Part shown: positions 1 to 9,706 of the stretch, one piece after another
Layout of the letters: every line of letters begins with the position of its first letter
Position numbering within the stretch: position 1 is the stretch's first letter
Source of the DNA: an uncultured Clostridium sp.
Lineage (GTDB): Bacteria; Bacillota; Clostridia; TANB77; CAG-508
Reading direction: 5' to 3'
Assembly: GCA_900556695.1 (NCBI GenBank)
Contig: USQA01000002.1
Location: 1-28,475 of the forward strand
Length of the DNA: 28,475 nt
Translations under genes and position numbers: made by a program
The notes under the pieces: generated by a model
Told to the model about the DNA's origin: nothing
Database searches by the model: none
Seen by the model: the letters and a program-made list of their open reading frames with translations, nothing else

Positions 1-452
1 ATAGAAAAAAATCATTAGGAGTGCAATCTCTTAATTGCTTATTTGAGGCAATGTATTCATTTACAATAAACGCATTTACAGGAGCTTTTTTAAGTATAAT
101 AAATTTTATAAGAACATTTATATTTATGCAAAGTGTAAAAATTAAAAGAAACATATATGTATTTATACTTATTATGTTTGAAAGCATTATTGTTCTGAAT
201 TGTATATATACATGGAATGGAATAATATCGTTATTGCCAACAATAGGCTCAATTATTAGAACATATTGTTTATGGCAATCAAATATGAAATTAGTAAGAA
301 TATCAGGGATTACAACAGGAATATTATATGGATTATATTATTTATATTATCAGAGTTGGTTTATTGTTGCAGGAGATATAATCTTATTAATTACAAGCAT
401 TATAAGTATTTATAAGTATGATATTAAGAAAGAAAATAAGGTTAAGAACTAG
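1..452 (+). CDS. YgjV-family inner-membrane protein, 5' end cut by window
   Basis: The frame is open from base 3 with no stop before base 21, so the GTG at 21 is an internal Val codon and the gene begins outside the window. About 149 residues are visible. They are strongly hydrophobic, with four to five likely membrane segments separated by short basic loops, and a charged Lys-rich tail after IYKYD. The pattern NAFTGAFLSIINFIRTFIF followed by a later GSIIRTYCLWQ segment resembles the YgjV (Imp-YgjV) family of small bacterial membrane proteins, whose function is unknown to me. It lies 36 bp upstream of the sufD-like gene on the same strand, so it may be in the same transcript, but nothing ties it to Fe-S assembly. 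Family assignment is from memory of the motif pattern and is moderate. Confidence 0.6.
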   Translation, partial: RKKSLGVQSLNCLFEAMYSFTINAFTGAFLSIINFIRTFIFMQSVKIKRNIYVFILIMFESIIVLNCIYTWNGIISLLPTIGSIIRTYCLWQSNMKLVRISGITTGILYGLYYLYYQSWFIVAGDIILLITSIISIYKYDIKKENKVKN

Positions 453-488
453 TTAAAGCAAATTTCTAATAAATAAGAAAGGAATAGT

Positions 489-1529
489 ATGAACGAATTA
501 AAATTAAATGAAACACCAATTAGAACATCAAAAAACTTTTTAATAAATAACATAAAACTTACAGATGTTGAAATCCCAGAAACGGTAGAAAAATTTAAAA
601 ATGTTGAAATAATTGGTGGGAAAAATATAACAGAAAATATTGAAGAAACAAAACTTACATATGGTTTGGGAGAAATTCTTCAAAATAATATAATTAAAAA
701 TTCAAATAGTAAATTAAACATTAATGCTGAAAACGAAGAAATAAGAATAATTTATAATTTTGATGATGAGAATATAAATTTAATTAACAATATTGTTGTA
801 AATGCAACAAAAAAATGTAAATTATATATAGTTTATAAATCAAATACGAATAAAGAATGTTTCCACAATGGAGTAATAAAAATAAATGCATTAGAAAATT
901 CTAAAATTGATGTTGTAGTTGTAAATACAATGAATAAAAATTCTAATAATTTTGAAGCCTATGAAAATATTATAGGAGAAAATGCAAGTGTAAATTACAC
1001 AATAATTGATATAGGTGGAAAAAACAGTATAACAAACTATTACTCAAACATATTAGGAGAAAAAGCAAAAAATGATTTAAAAACAATTTATTTGGGTGCA
1101 GAAAATAATATAAAAGATTTAAATTATATTGCGGAATTACGAGGGAAACAAAGCTTTATAGACATAGACGTTCAAGGAGCTTTGAGTGGAAATGCAAAAA
1201 AGAATTTCAAAGGTACAATAGACTTTAAAAAAGGTTGTAAAAAAGCAAAAGGAAATGAAAATGAATTTTGTATGTTACTTTCAGAAAAAGCCAGAAGTAT
1301 AGCACTTCCAATGCTTTTATGTACAGAATCTGATGTAGAGGGAAACCATTCAACAGCATCTGGAAAAGTAGATAATCAAGAATTATTTTATATAATGTCA
1401 AGAGGATTAAGTTATAATGAAGCAGTAAAATTAATTGTAAAAGCAAGATTTAATAAAATCTTAAGTAGAATTGAAGATGAAGATTTAAGAAATGAAATAA
1501 TAGAAAAAATTGAGGAAAGATTAGATTAG
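489..1529 (+). CDS. sufD: SufB/SufD-family Fe-S cluster scaffold protein
   Basis: This 346-residue protein matches the SufB/SufD family, the beta-helical subunits of the SufBCD complex that assembles Fe-S clusters in the cytoplasm. The diagnostic C-terminal region is at residues 279-324: TESDVEGNHSTASGKVDNQE, then LFYIMSRGLSYNEAVKLIV, the usual acidic/His segment followed by the MSRGLS helix. The middle (about 90-245) has the repetitive short beta-strand character expected of the beta-helix. ATG 489 is preceded by AGGAA at a good distance. It leads a run of same-strand genes with NUDIX, sufS and sufU. No sufC or sufB is visible; they may lie upstream outside the window. Its length is closer to SufD than SufB, but calling it D rather than B is an inference. 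Confidence 0.82.
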   Translation: MNELKLNETPIRTSKNFLINNIKLTDVEIPETVEKFKNVEIIGGKNITENIEETKLTYGLGEILQNNIIKNSNSKLNINAENEEIRIIYNFDDENINLINNIVVNATKKCKLYIVYKSNTNKECFHNGVIKINALENSKIDVVVVNTMNKNSNNFEAYENIIGENASVNYTIIDIGGKNSITNYYSNILGEKAKNDLKTIYLGAENNIKDLNYIAELRGKQSFIDIDVQGALSGNAKKNFKGTIDFKKGCKKAKGNENEFCMLLSEKARSIALPMLLCTESDVEGNHSTASGKVDNQELFYIMSRGLSYNEAVKLIVKARFNKILSRIEDEDLRNEIIEKIEERLD

Positions 1530-1551
1530 AAAAAACAGGAGTAATTTAATT

Positions 1552-2082
1552 ATGGAAATTATAATAGGTAATGAAGATAAAAGAAATTATTCAAATATGA
1601 AAATGAAAGCAAGAGTGCTTTTGGAAAATTCAAGAGGTGAAATCGTAGTTTCTAGTTATGGTGGTATTTACTTGCTACCAGGTGGTTCTATTGATGATGG
1701 TGAAAATCCTAATACAGCAATCTTAAGAGAAATAAAAGAAGAATTAGGGTTGGATATGAAATTAGAAGAATTAACTCAGTTAACTAAAATTAAATATTTT
1801 CAATCAAATTATCCAACAAGAGACAATTCAATTGAAGACAGACTGCTTATAACATATTATTATTTAGGAAAAGCTGAAAAAATTTCAAACAACAATAGTT
1901 TAACAGTAAGAGAAAAGGAAGATGGATTTACTTCTAAATTTTATACATTAAATGAAGTTAAAGATTTAATAAAAGGCAATCCTAAAAATAATCCAAGAAA
2001 AGAATATTTTGATATGGAATTAAAAACAGTTATTGATTTTTATAAGGAATATAATAAAGAAAAAGAAGTGAATGAAAGGTAA
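1552..2082 (+). CDS. NUDIX hydrolase
   Basis: A 176-residue protein with a perfect Nudix box at residues 45-67: GSIDDGE, seven residues, then REIKEELGL, matching GX5EX7REUXEEXGU. The box binds divalent metal and the Glu residues drive hydrolysis of a nucleoside diphosphate linked to another group. The substrate cannot be read from the sequence. The first 25 residues carry the usual strand leading into RVLLENSRGEIVV, and the C-terminal part after residue 120 is basic and helical. It sits 22 bp after the sufD-like gene and ends 6 bp before sufS, so it is almost certainly co-transcribed with them. A NUDIX gene inside a suf cluster is unusual. It could be a housekeeping passenger or a cofactor-repair enzyme; I cannot tell which. 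Confidence 0.85.
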   Translation: MEIIIGNEDKRNYSNMKMKARVLLENSRGEIVVSSYGGIYLLPGGSIDDGENPNTAILREIKEELGLDMKLEELTQLTKIKYFQSNYPTRDNSIEDRLLITYYYLGKAEKISNNNSLTVREKEDGFTSKFYTLNEVKDLIKGNPKNNPRKEYFDMELKTVIDFYKEYNKEKEVNER

Positions 2083-2088
2083 GATATT

Positions 2089-3313
2089 ATGACTAAAATA
2101 AAAAAACACTTTCCAATTTTAGAAAATAAAAATATAACATATTTAGATAGTGGTGCAACAACACAAAAACCAATACAAGTAATAAAAGCAGTAGATGAAT
2201 TTTATGAAAAATATAATGCGAATCCACATAGAGGGGCATATTCTTTAAGTGTTGAAGCAACAGAAGTATATGAAAATACAAGAACAAAAATATCTAAGTT
2301 TATAAATGCAAAACACAGAGAAGAAATAATATTTACTAAAAATGCAAGTGAAGCATTAAACTTAATTGCATATTCATATGGATTAGATAACTTAAAAAAA
2401 GAAGATGAAATAGTAATTTCAATAATGGAACATCATTCAAATTTAGTTCCTTGGCAATTTGTTGCTAAAAAAACAGGAAGTAGCTTGAATTATATGTATA
2501 TAAACGATGAATATGAATTACCTGAAGAAGAAATAAAATCTAAAATAACAGATAAAACAAAGATTGTTGGAATTACACATGTTTCAAATGTTTTGGGAAC
2601 AATAAATAATGTAAAAGAAATTATAAAATATGCACACAAAAAAGGAGCAATAGTAGTAGTAGACTGCTCACAAAGCATACCTCATATGAAAATAGATGTA
2701 CAAGAATTAGATGCAGATTTTATAGTATTTTCAGGGCATAAAATGTTAGCACCACTTGGAATAGGTGTTTTATATGGTAAAAAAGAATTACTAAATAAAA
2801 TGAACCCATTTTTAATGGGGGGAGATATGATAGAATATGTATATGAACAGGAAACAACATTTGCACCATTACCAAATAAATTTGAAGCAGGAACACAAAA
2901 CGTAGAAGGTGTTATAGGATTAGGTGCTGCGATTGATTATATTGAAGAATTAGGTTATGATAAAATACAAGAAATAGAACATGAAGTAGTATCATATGCA
3001 AGAGAAGAATTATCAAAATTAGACTATTTAACATTATATACTACTCCAAACAAAAAAAATCATTCAAGTGTTATTTCGTTTAATATAAAAGGAGTACATC
3101 CACATGATGTTGCAAGTATATTAGATTCAGAAAATGTTTGTGTACGTTCTCGGAAATCATTGTGCACAACCGCTTATGAGATTTCTAGGATTTGATTCAA
3201 CATGTAGAGCAAGTTTTTATATTTATAATACAAAAGAAGATGTGGATAAATTAGTTAAAGCCTTGAATAAAGCATATAATATGTTTAAAAATTATATTAA
3301 AGTTGATTTATAA
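2089..3313 (+). CDS. sufS: Cysteine desulfurase SufS, read through a CGGA quadruplet (+1 shift)
   Basis: PLP-dependent group II cysteine desulfurase that takes sulfur from cysteine for Fe-S assembly. Residues 1-354 run in frame from ATG 2089: HHSNLVPW (115-122), a PLP-site DCSQS (192-196), and the PLP lysine K218 in SGHKMLAP. At 3151 the frame meets CGG followed by A and would stop at TGA 3193-3195, giving a 368-residue product without the catalytic cysteine. Counting CGGA 3151-3154 as one glycine codon restores GNHCAQPLMRFLGF, catalytic Cys358, and the normal C-terminus to TAA at 3311-3313, for 407 residues, the usual SufS size. The family has Gly at this spot (RSG/RAG before HHCAQP). The partner sufU is 36 bp downstream. 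Identity is certain; the decoding of the site is inferred from this and two identical sites. Confidence 0.92.
3151..3154 (+). other. CGGA quadruplet codon (Gly355 of SufS), +1 recoding site
   Basis: The context is GTA CGT TCT CGGA AAT CAT TGT. In frame zero CGG is an Arg codon and a stop follows 14 codons later. Skipping one base, or reading CGGA as Gly, recovers the conserved SGNHCAQP block. The site lies three residues before the catalytic cysteine, so only the recoded product can be active. It shares T-CGGA with the sites in metK and the M14 peptidase. Confidence 0.82.
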
Positions 3314-3349
3314 AATTGTAAATAGATAAAAAAGAAAGGTTCAAGTTCA

Positions 3350-3781
3350 ATGGAAGATTTAAATGATGTTTATAATGAATTAATAATGGAACATAGTATG
3401 AATTCCTATAATAAGAAAAAGTTAGAAAATGCTGACTACTGTGAAGTAGGGCATAATCCAAATTGTGGAGATGAAATAACTTTAGAATTAAAATTAAATG
3501 GAGACATAATTGAAGATATGGCTTTTTCTGGACATGGTTGTGCAATATCACAAGCATCAACATCTATTATGATAGATGTTCTTAAAGGTAAAACAATTAA
3601 AGAAGCAAAAGAGATTATAAAAACCTTTATAGATATGATAAAAAGAGAAACTAAAAGTGAGGAAGAGCTAGAAAAACTTGAAGAAGCAATAGCTTTTAGA
3701 AATGTTGCAAATATGCCAGCAAGAGTAAAATGTGCTTTACTTGCTTGGCACACGATAGAAGATATATTAAATAAAAAGTAA
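3350..3781 (+). CDS. sufU: SufU zinc-dependent sulfurtransferase
   Basis: A 143-residue protein of the SufU/IscU family. SufU in Gram-positive bacteria accepts the persulfide from SufS and passes sulfur to SufBCD. The expected zinc ligands are visible: Cys39 and Asp41 in NPNCGDEI, Cys64 in SGHGCAIS, and Cys128 in RVKCALLAW. The insertion between the second and third cysteines, and the GHGCAIS motif, are typical of SufU rather than scaffold IscU. The start is supported by AAAGAAAGG upstream of ATG 3350. It follows sufS by 36 bp, reproducing the common sufS-sufU order of Firmicutes. No internal anomaly and no CGG codon are seen. Confidence 0.93.
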   Translation: MEDLNDVYNELIMEHSMNSYNKKKLENADYCEVGHNPNCGDEITLELKLNGDIIEDMAFSGHGCAISQASTSIMIDVLKGKTIKEAKEIIKTFIDMIKRETKSEEELEKLEEAIAFRNVANMPARVKCALLAWHTIEDILNKK

Positions 3782-3795
3782 TTAGGAGTGTTGTA

Positions 3796-4302
3796 ATGTT
3801 AAGAGATAATTTAATTGAAGTTCTTCATGAAATGGAAGAAGTAACAAAATTATTTAAATTAGAACCATTTGATATATATATTATTGGTGGAAGTGCATGT
3901 ATTCTAGGAGAATATACAACAAGAGCTACACTAGATATTGATTTTGTGGATTTAGGTTATCCTGCAAAGTATGGAAAAGTGTTTTCATTACTTAGAGATT
4001 ATGATATGTTAGAATATCAAAGTACAATTCTTTCACCATCTTATAAATCAAGAGCAAAAAAATTAAAAGAATTTGAATATATAAATGTATATATTTTATC
4101 TAAAGAAGATATTGCTGTGAGTAAGATAATTAGACTAGCAAAAAAAGATTTAGAAGACTTAAATGAAATTATTCCAAATTGTAATAAACAAATATTAAAT
4201 GAGATTATTAAAGAAATTTTAGAAAGAGAAGATTTATTTGATAGTAAAAAACAAGGATTTATAAATAATTTAAAAATATTTAAGGAGAAATACAATGTAT
4301 AG
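3796..4302 (+). CDS. Nucleotidyltransferase-fold protein, DUF6036/AbiEii-like
   Basis: A 168-residue protein with a nucleotidyltransferase-type signature near the N-terminus: IIGGSACILGEYTTRATLDIDF (about 29-50), a GGS loop followed by a D-I-D pair that would bind metal. A later segment, LSKEDIAVSKIIRLAKKDLED (about 100-120), resembles the helix after the catalytic core in AbiEii/DUF6036-like proteins, often linked to toxin-antitoxin pairs. It starts 15 bp after sufU behind GGAGTG, and its 3' end overlaps the next ORF by 8 bp, so the two are translationally coupled. The role is unknown. It could be a toxin-antitoxin-like pair parked between sufU and mnmA, or an uncharacterized tRNA or metabolic nucleotidyltransferase. 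Family placement is tentative. Confidence 0.6.
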   Translation: MLRDNLIEVLHEMEEVTKLFKLEPFDIYIIGGSACILGEYTTRATLDIDFVDLGYPAKYGKVFSLLRDYDMLEYQSTILSPSYKSRAKKLKEFEYINVYILSKEDIAVSKIIRLAKKDLEDLNEIIPNCNKQILNEIIKEILEREDLFDSKKQGFINNLKIFKEKYNV

Positions 4303-4636
4303 AATATTTTGTGAAAGTTATGATAATTTTTTAAAATCTATTGAAAAAGATAGTTATAGAGTTAAGATTACAGAACCATTTGAACTGATTACAGATTTAA
4401 AGAAATTGAATGAAGAAAAAGATAAAAAAAGCAATATATACAAAAAATTATGTGATTTGATTTTTTATATACAACAAAAAGAAAATATAGAAAAATATCC
4501 AAGATTAAAAGCATTTTTATGGACTTTAAGTTCAAGAAATATTGAAGGACAAAAGTATAATATTGCATCAAAAGAAGAATTAGAAGAACAAACAAAATTA
4601 ATTAATTCGTTTTTAAAATTAGCATATTGGTATTAA
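4295..4636 (+). CDS. Hypothetical protein coupled to the nucleotidyltransferase-like gene
   Basis: I do not recognise this 113-residue protein. Its ATG lies within the 3' end of the preceding gene (8-bp overlap), with AAGGAGAAA a few bases upstream, so it is a real coupled gene. The sequence is helical, highly charged and Lys/Glu-rich, with the segment EKDKKSNIYKKLCDLIFYIQ in the middle and an aromatic C-terminus LAYWY. No signal peptide or membrane segment is seen. Strict pairing with the nucleotidyltransferase-like protein suggests a partner or antidote role, but that rests only on gene order. Confidence 0.6.
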   Translation: MYRIFCESYDNFLKSIEKDSYRVKITEPFELITDLKKLNEEKDKKSNIYKKLCDLIFYIQQKENIEKYPRLKAFLWTLSSRNIEGQKYNIASKEELEEQTKLINSFLKLAYWY

Positions 4637-4657
4637 ATATAGAAAGATGGAAATAAG

Positions 4658-5713
<1,056 letters not shown>

Positions 5714-5745
5714 TAAATTATACAGTAAAAACTATTTACAAAAAT

Positions 5746-5775
5746 ATTAGAAAATAGTATATTGTACTTGTATAA
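5746..5775 (+). promoter_or_regulatory. Possible promoter of the prepilin-like gene
   Basis: A TATAAT box lies at 5770-5775. Eighteen bases upstream is TTAGAA (5746-5751), a poor -35. The 86-bp gap after mnmA and the change of function suggest a new transcript starts here. The -10 is convincing, the -35 is not. Confidence 0.4.
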
Positions 5776-5799
5776 TTAAAAATTATAAGGAGAAAACAA

Positions 5800-7203
5800 A
5801 TGAAAAATAACAAAGGTATAACGATGATAGCATTAATTATAACGATAATAATTCTACTTATATTAGCTGGTGTATCAATAGCAATGCTATCAGGAAAAAA
5901 CGGAATTTTAACCAAAGCTTCTACTTCTGCTGAAGCAACAAAACAAGCAAATGCTAAAGAACGATTAAAAATAGAACTTATGGCAATTCAAACTGATTGC
6001 TTATCTAATGGGAAAACAGCAACTCTAGGTGACTTAGATTCTAATAAAGATCAATTAGCAAACAAAAATATTACTGTAGCCGATTTAGGTACTCCAAGAG
6101 ATGTTACTTTAGATGGATATACATTTAAAGTGAAAGATGATCTAACAATTGAAGGAGACGGAGTAAGTACCGGAGGAACAAGTGGAGGATCTGAAAGTGG
6201 AGGGACTGGAAGTACAACTACACCAACATCGACTGTGAGTTTTTATGGGGAAACAATGCCAAGTCCATATTCAGGAGGAGATGGAAGTGAAAGCAACCCA
6301 TATTTAATTGGTAGTGCATCACAACTAAGATTTTTAGCTGCAAGTGTAAATTATGGGTTAAATACATATGAAGGCAAATATATAAAGTTAAATAATGATA
6401 TAATTTTAGATTCTAGTAATCAGTGGATACCAATAGGAGATACAACAACAACTTTTAAAGGTACATTTGATGGAAATGGAAAGAAAATAAGTGGAATAAA
6501 TATTAATAATAATACTTTATCAAATCAAGGGCTATTTGGAATATTAGGAGAAAATGGAACAATAAAAAATACAACAGTTGAAGGAAAAATAAAAGCAAAA
6601 TCTGGAATAGGAGGAATTGTTGGAAGCAATTATGGAACTATAATAAAATGTAAGAATAATATAAAAAATGATGGAACGAATTGTATAGGAGGGATTATTG
6701 GAGTTAATTATGCTACAGTAGAAGAATGTGGCAATTTTGCTAACATTGTAGGCAATGATTCAACAGGAGGAATTACAGGTGTAAATTATGGTATTATAAA
6801 GAAATGTTATAATACAGGAAGTATTACTGGAGGAACCTCTTCAGGATTTGGAGGTATTGCTGGATATAATGGAGCAAATAACAAAATTAGCTACATATAC
6901 AATTCGTATAATGCAGCAGCAGTCACAGGAAGTAACTGGGTAGGAGGAATAGCTGGAAATATGGGCTATGATTCTGGAAAGGGATACATATATAATTCAT
7001 ATACAATTAATAATACTACAATTGTGGGAGCATCACAAAATTCATCTGTAATTCAAAACTGTTATACAACAAATGCTAACATAAAGTTAAACGAATTAAA
7101 TTCAGGGATAGATGGAGCAGAAGGAACAGATACGGAACAACCATGGACAGAAGATACAGGAAATATAAATGGAGGTTATCCAATATTAAAATGGCAAAAC
7201 TAA
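5800..7203 (+). CDS. Prepilin-like surface protein with GLUG-type repeats
   Basis: A 467-residue secreted protein. The N-terminus MKNNKGITMIALIITIII (then LLILAGVSIAML) is a type IV prepilin-like leader: short basic head, Gly before a hydrophobic helix of about 22 residues, then the frequent clostridial GKNGILTKA segment. A Gly/Ser/Thr-rich linker covers about residues 122-150. From about 150 come SNPYLIGSASQLRFLAASVN and several GLUG-like repeats (GIGGIVGSNYGTI, CIGGIIGVNYATV, STGGITGVNYGII, WVGGIAGNMG), found in adhesins and M26-type surface proteins. It is probably an anchored or pilin-like adhesin. ATG 5800 has AAGGAG upstream. A strong terminator follows, so the gene is likely monocistronic. 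Cleavage by a prepilin peptidase is inferred; no such gene is in the window. Confidence 0.75.
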   Translation: MKNNKGITMIALIITIIILLILAGVSIAMLSGKNGILTKASTSAEATKQANAKERLKIELMAIQTDCLSNGKTATLGDLDSNKDQLANKNITVADLGTPRDVTLDGYTFKVKDDLTIEGDGVSTGGTSGGSESGGTGSTTTPTSTVSFYGETMPSPYSGGDGSESNPYLIGSASQLRFLAASVNYGLNTYEGKYIKLNNDIILDSSNQWIPIGDTTTTFKGTFDGNGKKISGININNNTLSNQGLFGILGENGTIKNTTVEGKIKAKSGIGGIVGSNYGTIIKCKNNIKNDGTNCIGGIIGVNYATVEECGNFANIVGNDSTGGITGVNYGIIKKCYNTGSITGGTSSGFGGIAGYNGANNKISYIYNSYNAAAVTGSNWVGGIAGNMGYDSGKGYIYNSYTINNTTIVGASQNSSVIQNCYTTNANIKLNELNSGIDGAEGTDTEQPWTEDTGNINGGYPILKWQN

Positions 7204-7221
7204 ATTTGAGTATGTTATAAA

Positions 7222-7263
7222 TAATAAACGAACAACATATTTTTAAGTGTTGTTCGTTTATTA
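7222..7263 (+). terminator. Perfect 16-bp hairpin terminator after the GLUG protein gene
   Basis: Bases 7222-7237 and 7248-7263 are perfect reverse complements (left arm TAATAAACGAACAACA) with a 10-base loop, and a T-rich stretch follows. The same CGAACAACA core recurs in the leader at 13549-13557, suggesting a terminator style common in this genome. Confidence 0.75.
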
Positions 7264-7346
7264 GATATTTTTATATTAAAAATCTACATTTACTTTTTGC
7301 ATTTTTAATGATAAAATGCTTATACTTTAGTGTGAAAGGAATTATT

Positions 7347-9659
7347 ATGTTAAAATTAAAAGAAATTAAAAAAAGTTTTAAAACAGGAGATTTTGTTCAA
7401 CAAGCATTAAAAGGAATCGATTTAGACTTTAAAGAAAAAGAATTTGTTGCAATCTTAGGTTCAAGTGGTAGTGGAAAAACTACATTACTTAATATAATTG
7501 GAGGTCTAGATCATTATGATTCTGGAGATTTAATAATAAAAGGAAAATCTACAAAGAAATTTAAAGAAAAAGATTGGGATGCTTACAGAAATAATTCAGT
7601 AGGTTTCATTTTCCAAAGTTATAATTTAATTAGTCATATTTCTGTATTAGGTAATATTGAATTAAGTATGACTTTATCTGGAGTTTCTTCAAAAGAAAAG
7701 AAGAAAAGAGCAATGGAAGTATTAGAAAAAGTAGGACTAAAAGAGCATGCTCATAAAAAGCCAAATCAATTGTCTGGAGGACAAATGCAAAGAGTTGCTA
7801 TTGCAAGAGCACTAGTTAATAATCCAGAAATTATTCTTGCAGATGAACCAACAGGAGCTTTAGATTCTGTTACATCTGTACAAATAATGGAATTAATTAA
7901 AGAAATTGCTAAAGATAAATTGGTAATAATGGTAACACATAATCCAGAACTTGCAAAAAAATATGCGACTCGAATTGTAGAAGTAAAAGATGGATTAGTT
8001 ATAAACGATACAGATAAATCAAATGAAAAAGAAGAAAAAGAACAAGAATATAAATTAAAGAAAACATCTATGGGATTTTTTACAGCACTTAAACTATCAT
8101 TTACAAATATTTGGACAAAAAAAGGAAGAACACTTCTTACGGCATTTGCATCTAGTATTGGAATTATAGGAATTGCATTAATATTATCTCTATCTAATGG
8201 ATTTGATATCCAAATAGATGAGTTTCAAAAAAATACACTTTCTCAAATGCCAATTGCAATATCACAAGTTGCGATGAATATGGATGAAGAATCTTTTGCA
8301 GAAATGACAAACAGTGATACAAAAGAAGAAAAAGAAATTGATGAGAACAAAATATATCCACAAAAACAATTAGAAGATATAACACATACAAATAAATTTA
8401 CAAAAGAATATGTAAATTATATAGAAAATATAAATCCGGATTTAATAGGTGGAATAAGTTATAATAGAGCAACAAATTTAAACGTTATTACTAAAAACAA
8501 TAATAATTATAAGATGTTAGAAAATCAAACTACATTTTTCCCACTTCCAGAACAGATTGAAGATGGAAGAGAAGATACAATAATAAAAGAAAATTTTGAG
8601 CTTATAAATGGAAAAATGCCAACAGAAAAAGAAGATATTTTATTATTAATAGATACAAAGAATCAACTAAGTTCTACAATATTAAAGGCTATAGGATTTG
8701 AGAACGCTGAGTCTATAAATTTTGATGAAATAGTTGGTAAAGAATTCAAACTTATTTTAAATGAAGATTTATATAAAGATAATGGAGATTTCTTTACTCT
8801 AAATACAAATTATGAAGAAATGTATAACAATAAAAACGCAGTAACACTTAAAATATGTGGAATTATAAGAGGAAAAAAAGACAATAAATTTGCAGAAATG
8901 AGTGGAAATGGATTAACATATACACAAAAATTAATGAAATATGTAATTGAAAAAAATAAAGAATCAGCAATTGTAAAAGCACAAGAAAACAAAGACTATA
9001 ACATACTTACAGGTAAAAAATTTGATGAGCAAAGTACTAGTATTCAAAATACAAATACAAAAGAAACAACATTATCATATTTAGGAGCAGATACGGTTCC
9101 AATTATGATACAAATTTATCCTAAAAATTTTGAAACTAAAAAAGAAGTTTTAGAATATTTAGATAAATACAATGAAGGAAAAAATGATGATGATAAAATA
9201 ATTTATACAGATTATGCAGAAACAATAACAACACTTTCAGGCGGTATAATGGATGCAATAACAATAGTATTGATAGCATTTTCAACTATTTCTTTAATAG
9301 TATCAACTATAATGATTGCAATAATAACATATATATCTGTTTTAGAAAGAACAAAAGAGATAGGAATACTTAGAGCATTAGGAGCAAGAAAAAAAGATGT
9401 AACAAGAGTATTTAATGCAGAAACATTTATAATAGGACTATGTTCAGGCTTATTAGGAATTGGAATAGCAAATTTACTTATAATACCAATAAATAAAGTT
9501 ATTTTAAATTTAACAAAACTAGAAAATGTAGCAAGGCTAAATCCATTACATGCAGTTATATTAATACTTATAAGTGTAATATTAACATTAATTGGAGGAT
9601 GGATACCAGCCAAAATGGCATCTAAAAAAGATCCAGTAAATGCATTAAGAGTAGAATAG
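7347..9659 (+). CDS. MacB-like ABC exporter, fused ATPase and FtsX-type permease
   Basis: A 770-residue fusion of an ABC ATPase and a MacB/FtsX permease. ATPase motifs: Walker A GSSGSGKTT (38-46), Q-loop Q90, signature LSGGQ (142-146), Walker B ILADEP (163-168), H-loop His198. The permease begins near residue 245 with one membrane helix (GIIGIALILSLSNGF), then a large extracytoplasmic domain of roughly 310 residues, and three C-terminal helices with the FtsX signature ERTKEIGILRALGARKKDV and the end GGWIPAKMASKKDPVNALR. Such proteins move peptides, lipoproteins or antimicrobial compounds, or act as mechanotransmitters; the substrate is unknown. I chose ATG 7347 over the in-frame ATG 7308 because AAAGGA lies 6 bases before it and homology starts there. 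No partner gene is adjacent, so a homodimer is likely. Confidence 0.9.
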   Translation: MLKLKEIKKSFKTGDFVQQALKGIDLDFKEKEFVAILGSSGSGKTTLLNIIGGLDHYDSGDLIIKGKSTKKFKEKDWDAYRNNSVGFIFQSYNLISHISVLGNIELSMTLSGVSSKEKKKRAMEVLEKVGLKEHAHKKPNQLSGGQMQRVAIARALVNNPEIILADEPTGALDSVTSVQIMELIKEIAKDKLVIMVTHNPELAKKYATRIVEVKDGLVINDTDKSNEKEEKEQEYKLKKTSMGFFTALKLSFTNIWTKKGRTLLTAFASSIGIIGIALILSLSNGFDIQIDEFQKNTLSQMPIAISQVAMNMDEESFAEMTNSDTKEEKEIDENKIYPQKQLEDITHTNKFTKEYVNYIENINPDLIGGISYNRATNLNVITKNNNNYKMLENQTTFFPLPEQIEDGREDTIIKENFELINGKMPTEKEDILLLIDTKNQLSSTILKAIGFENAESINFDEIVGKEFKLILNEDLYKDNGDFFTLNTNYEEMYNNKNAVTLKICGIIRGKKDNKFAEMSGNGLTYTQKLMKYVIEKNKESAIVKAQENKDYNILTGKKFDEQSTSIQNTNTKETTLSYLGADTVPIMIQIYPKNFETKKEVLEYLDKYNEGKNDDDKIIYTDYAETITTLSGGIMDAITIVLIAFSTISLIVSTIMIAIITYISVLERTKEIGILRALGARKKDVTRVFNAETFIIGLCSGLLGIGIANLLIIPINKVILNLTKLENVARLNPLHAVILILISVILTLIGGWIPAKMASKKDPVNALRVE

Positions 9660-9706
9660 AAAAATATAAATATAATAAAAAATAAAATCAAAGATAGGGG
9701 AGTTTA

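Noticed and set aside
3145..3160. Classical slippery-site +1 frameshift as in prfB (P-site tRNA slipping on a run)
   Set aside because: The preceding codons are TCT, ATT and GCT; none of their tRNAs can re-pair well one base forward, and no Shine-Dalgarno-like stimulator sits at a fixed distance. A Ty3-like skip of the C is still possible in principle, but the G37 tRNA explains the site better.
9212..9691. Long antisense open frame opposite the ABC permease, and similar opposite frames across the window
   Set aside because: They lie inside well-conserved genes, lack ribosome sites, and have composition expected of AT-rich reverse complements.
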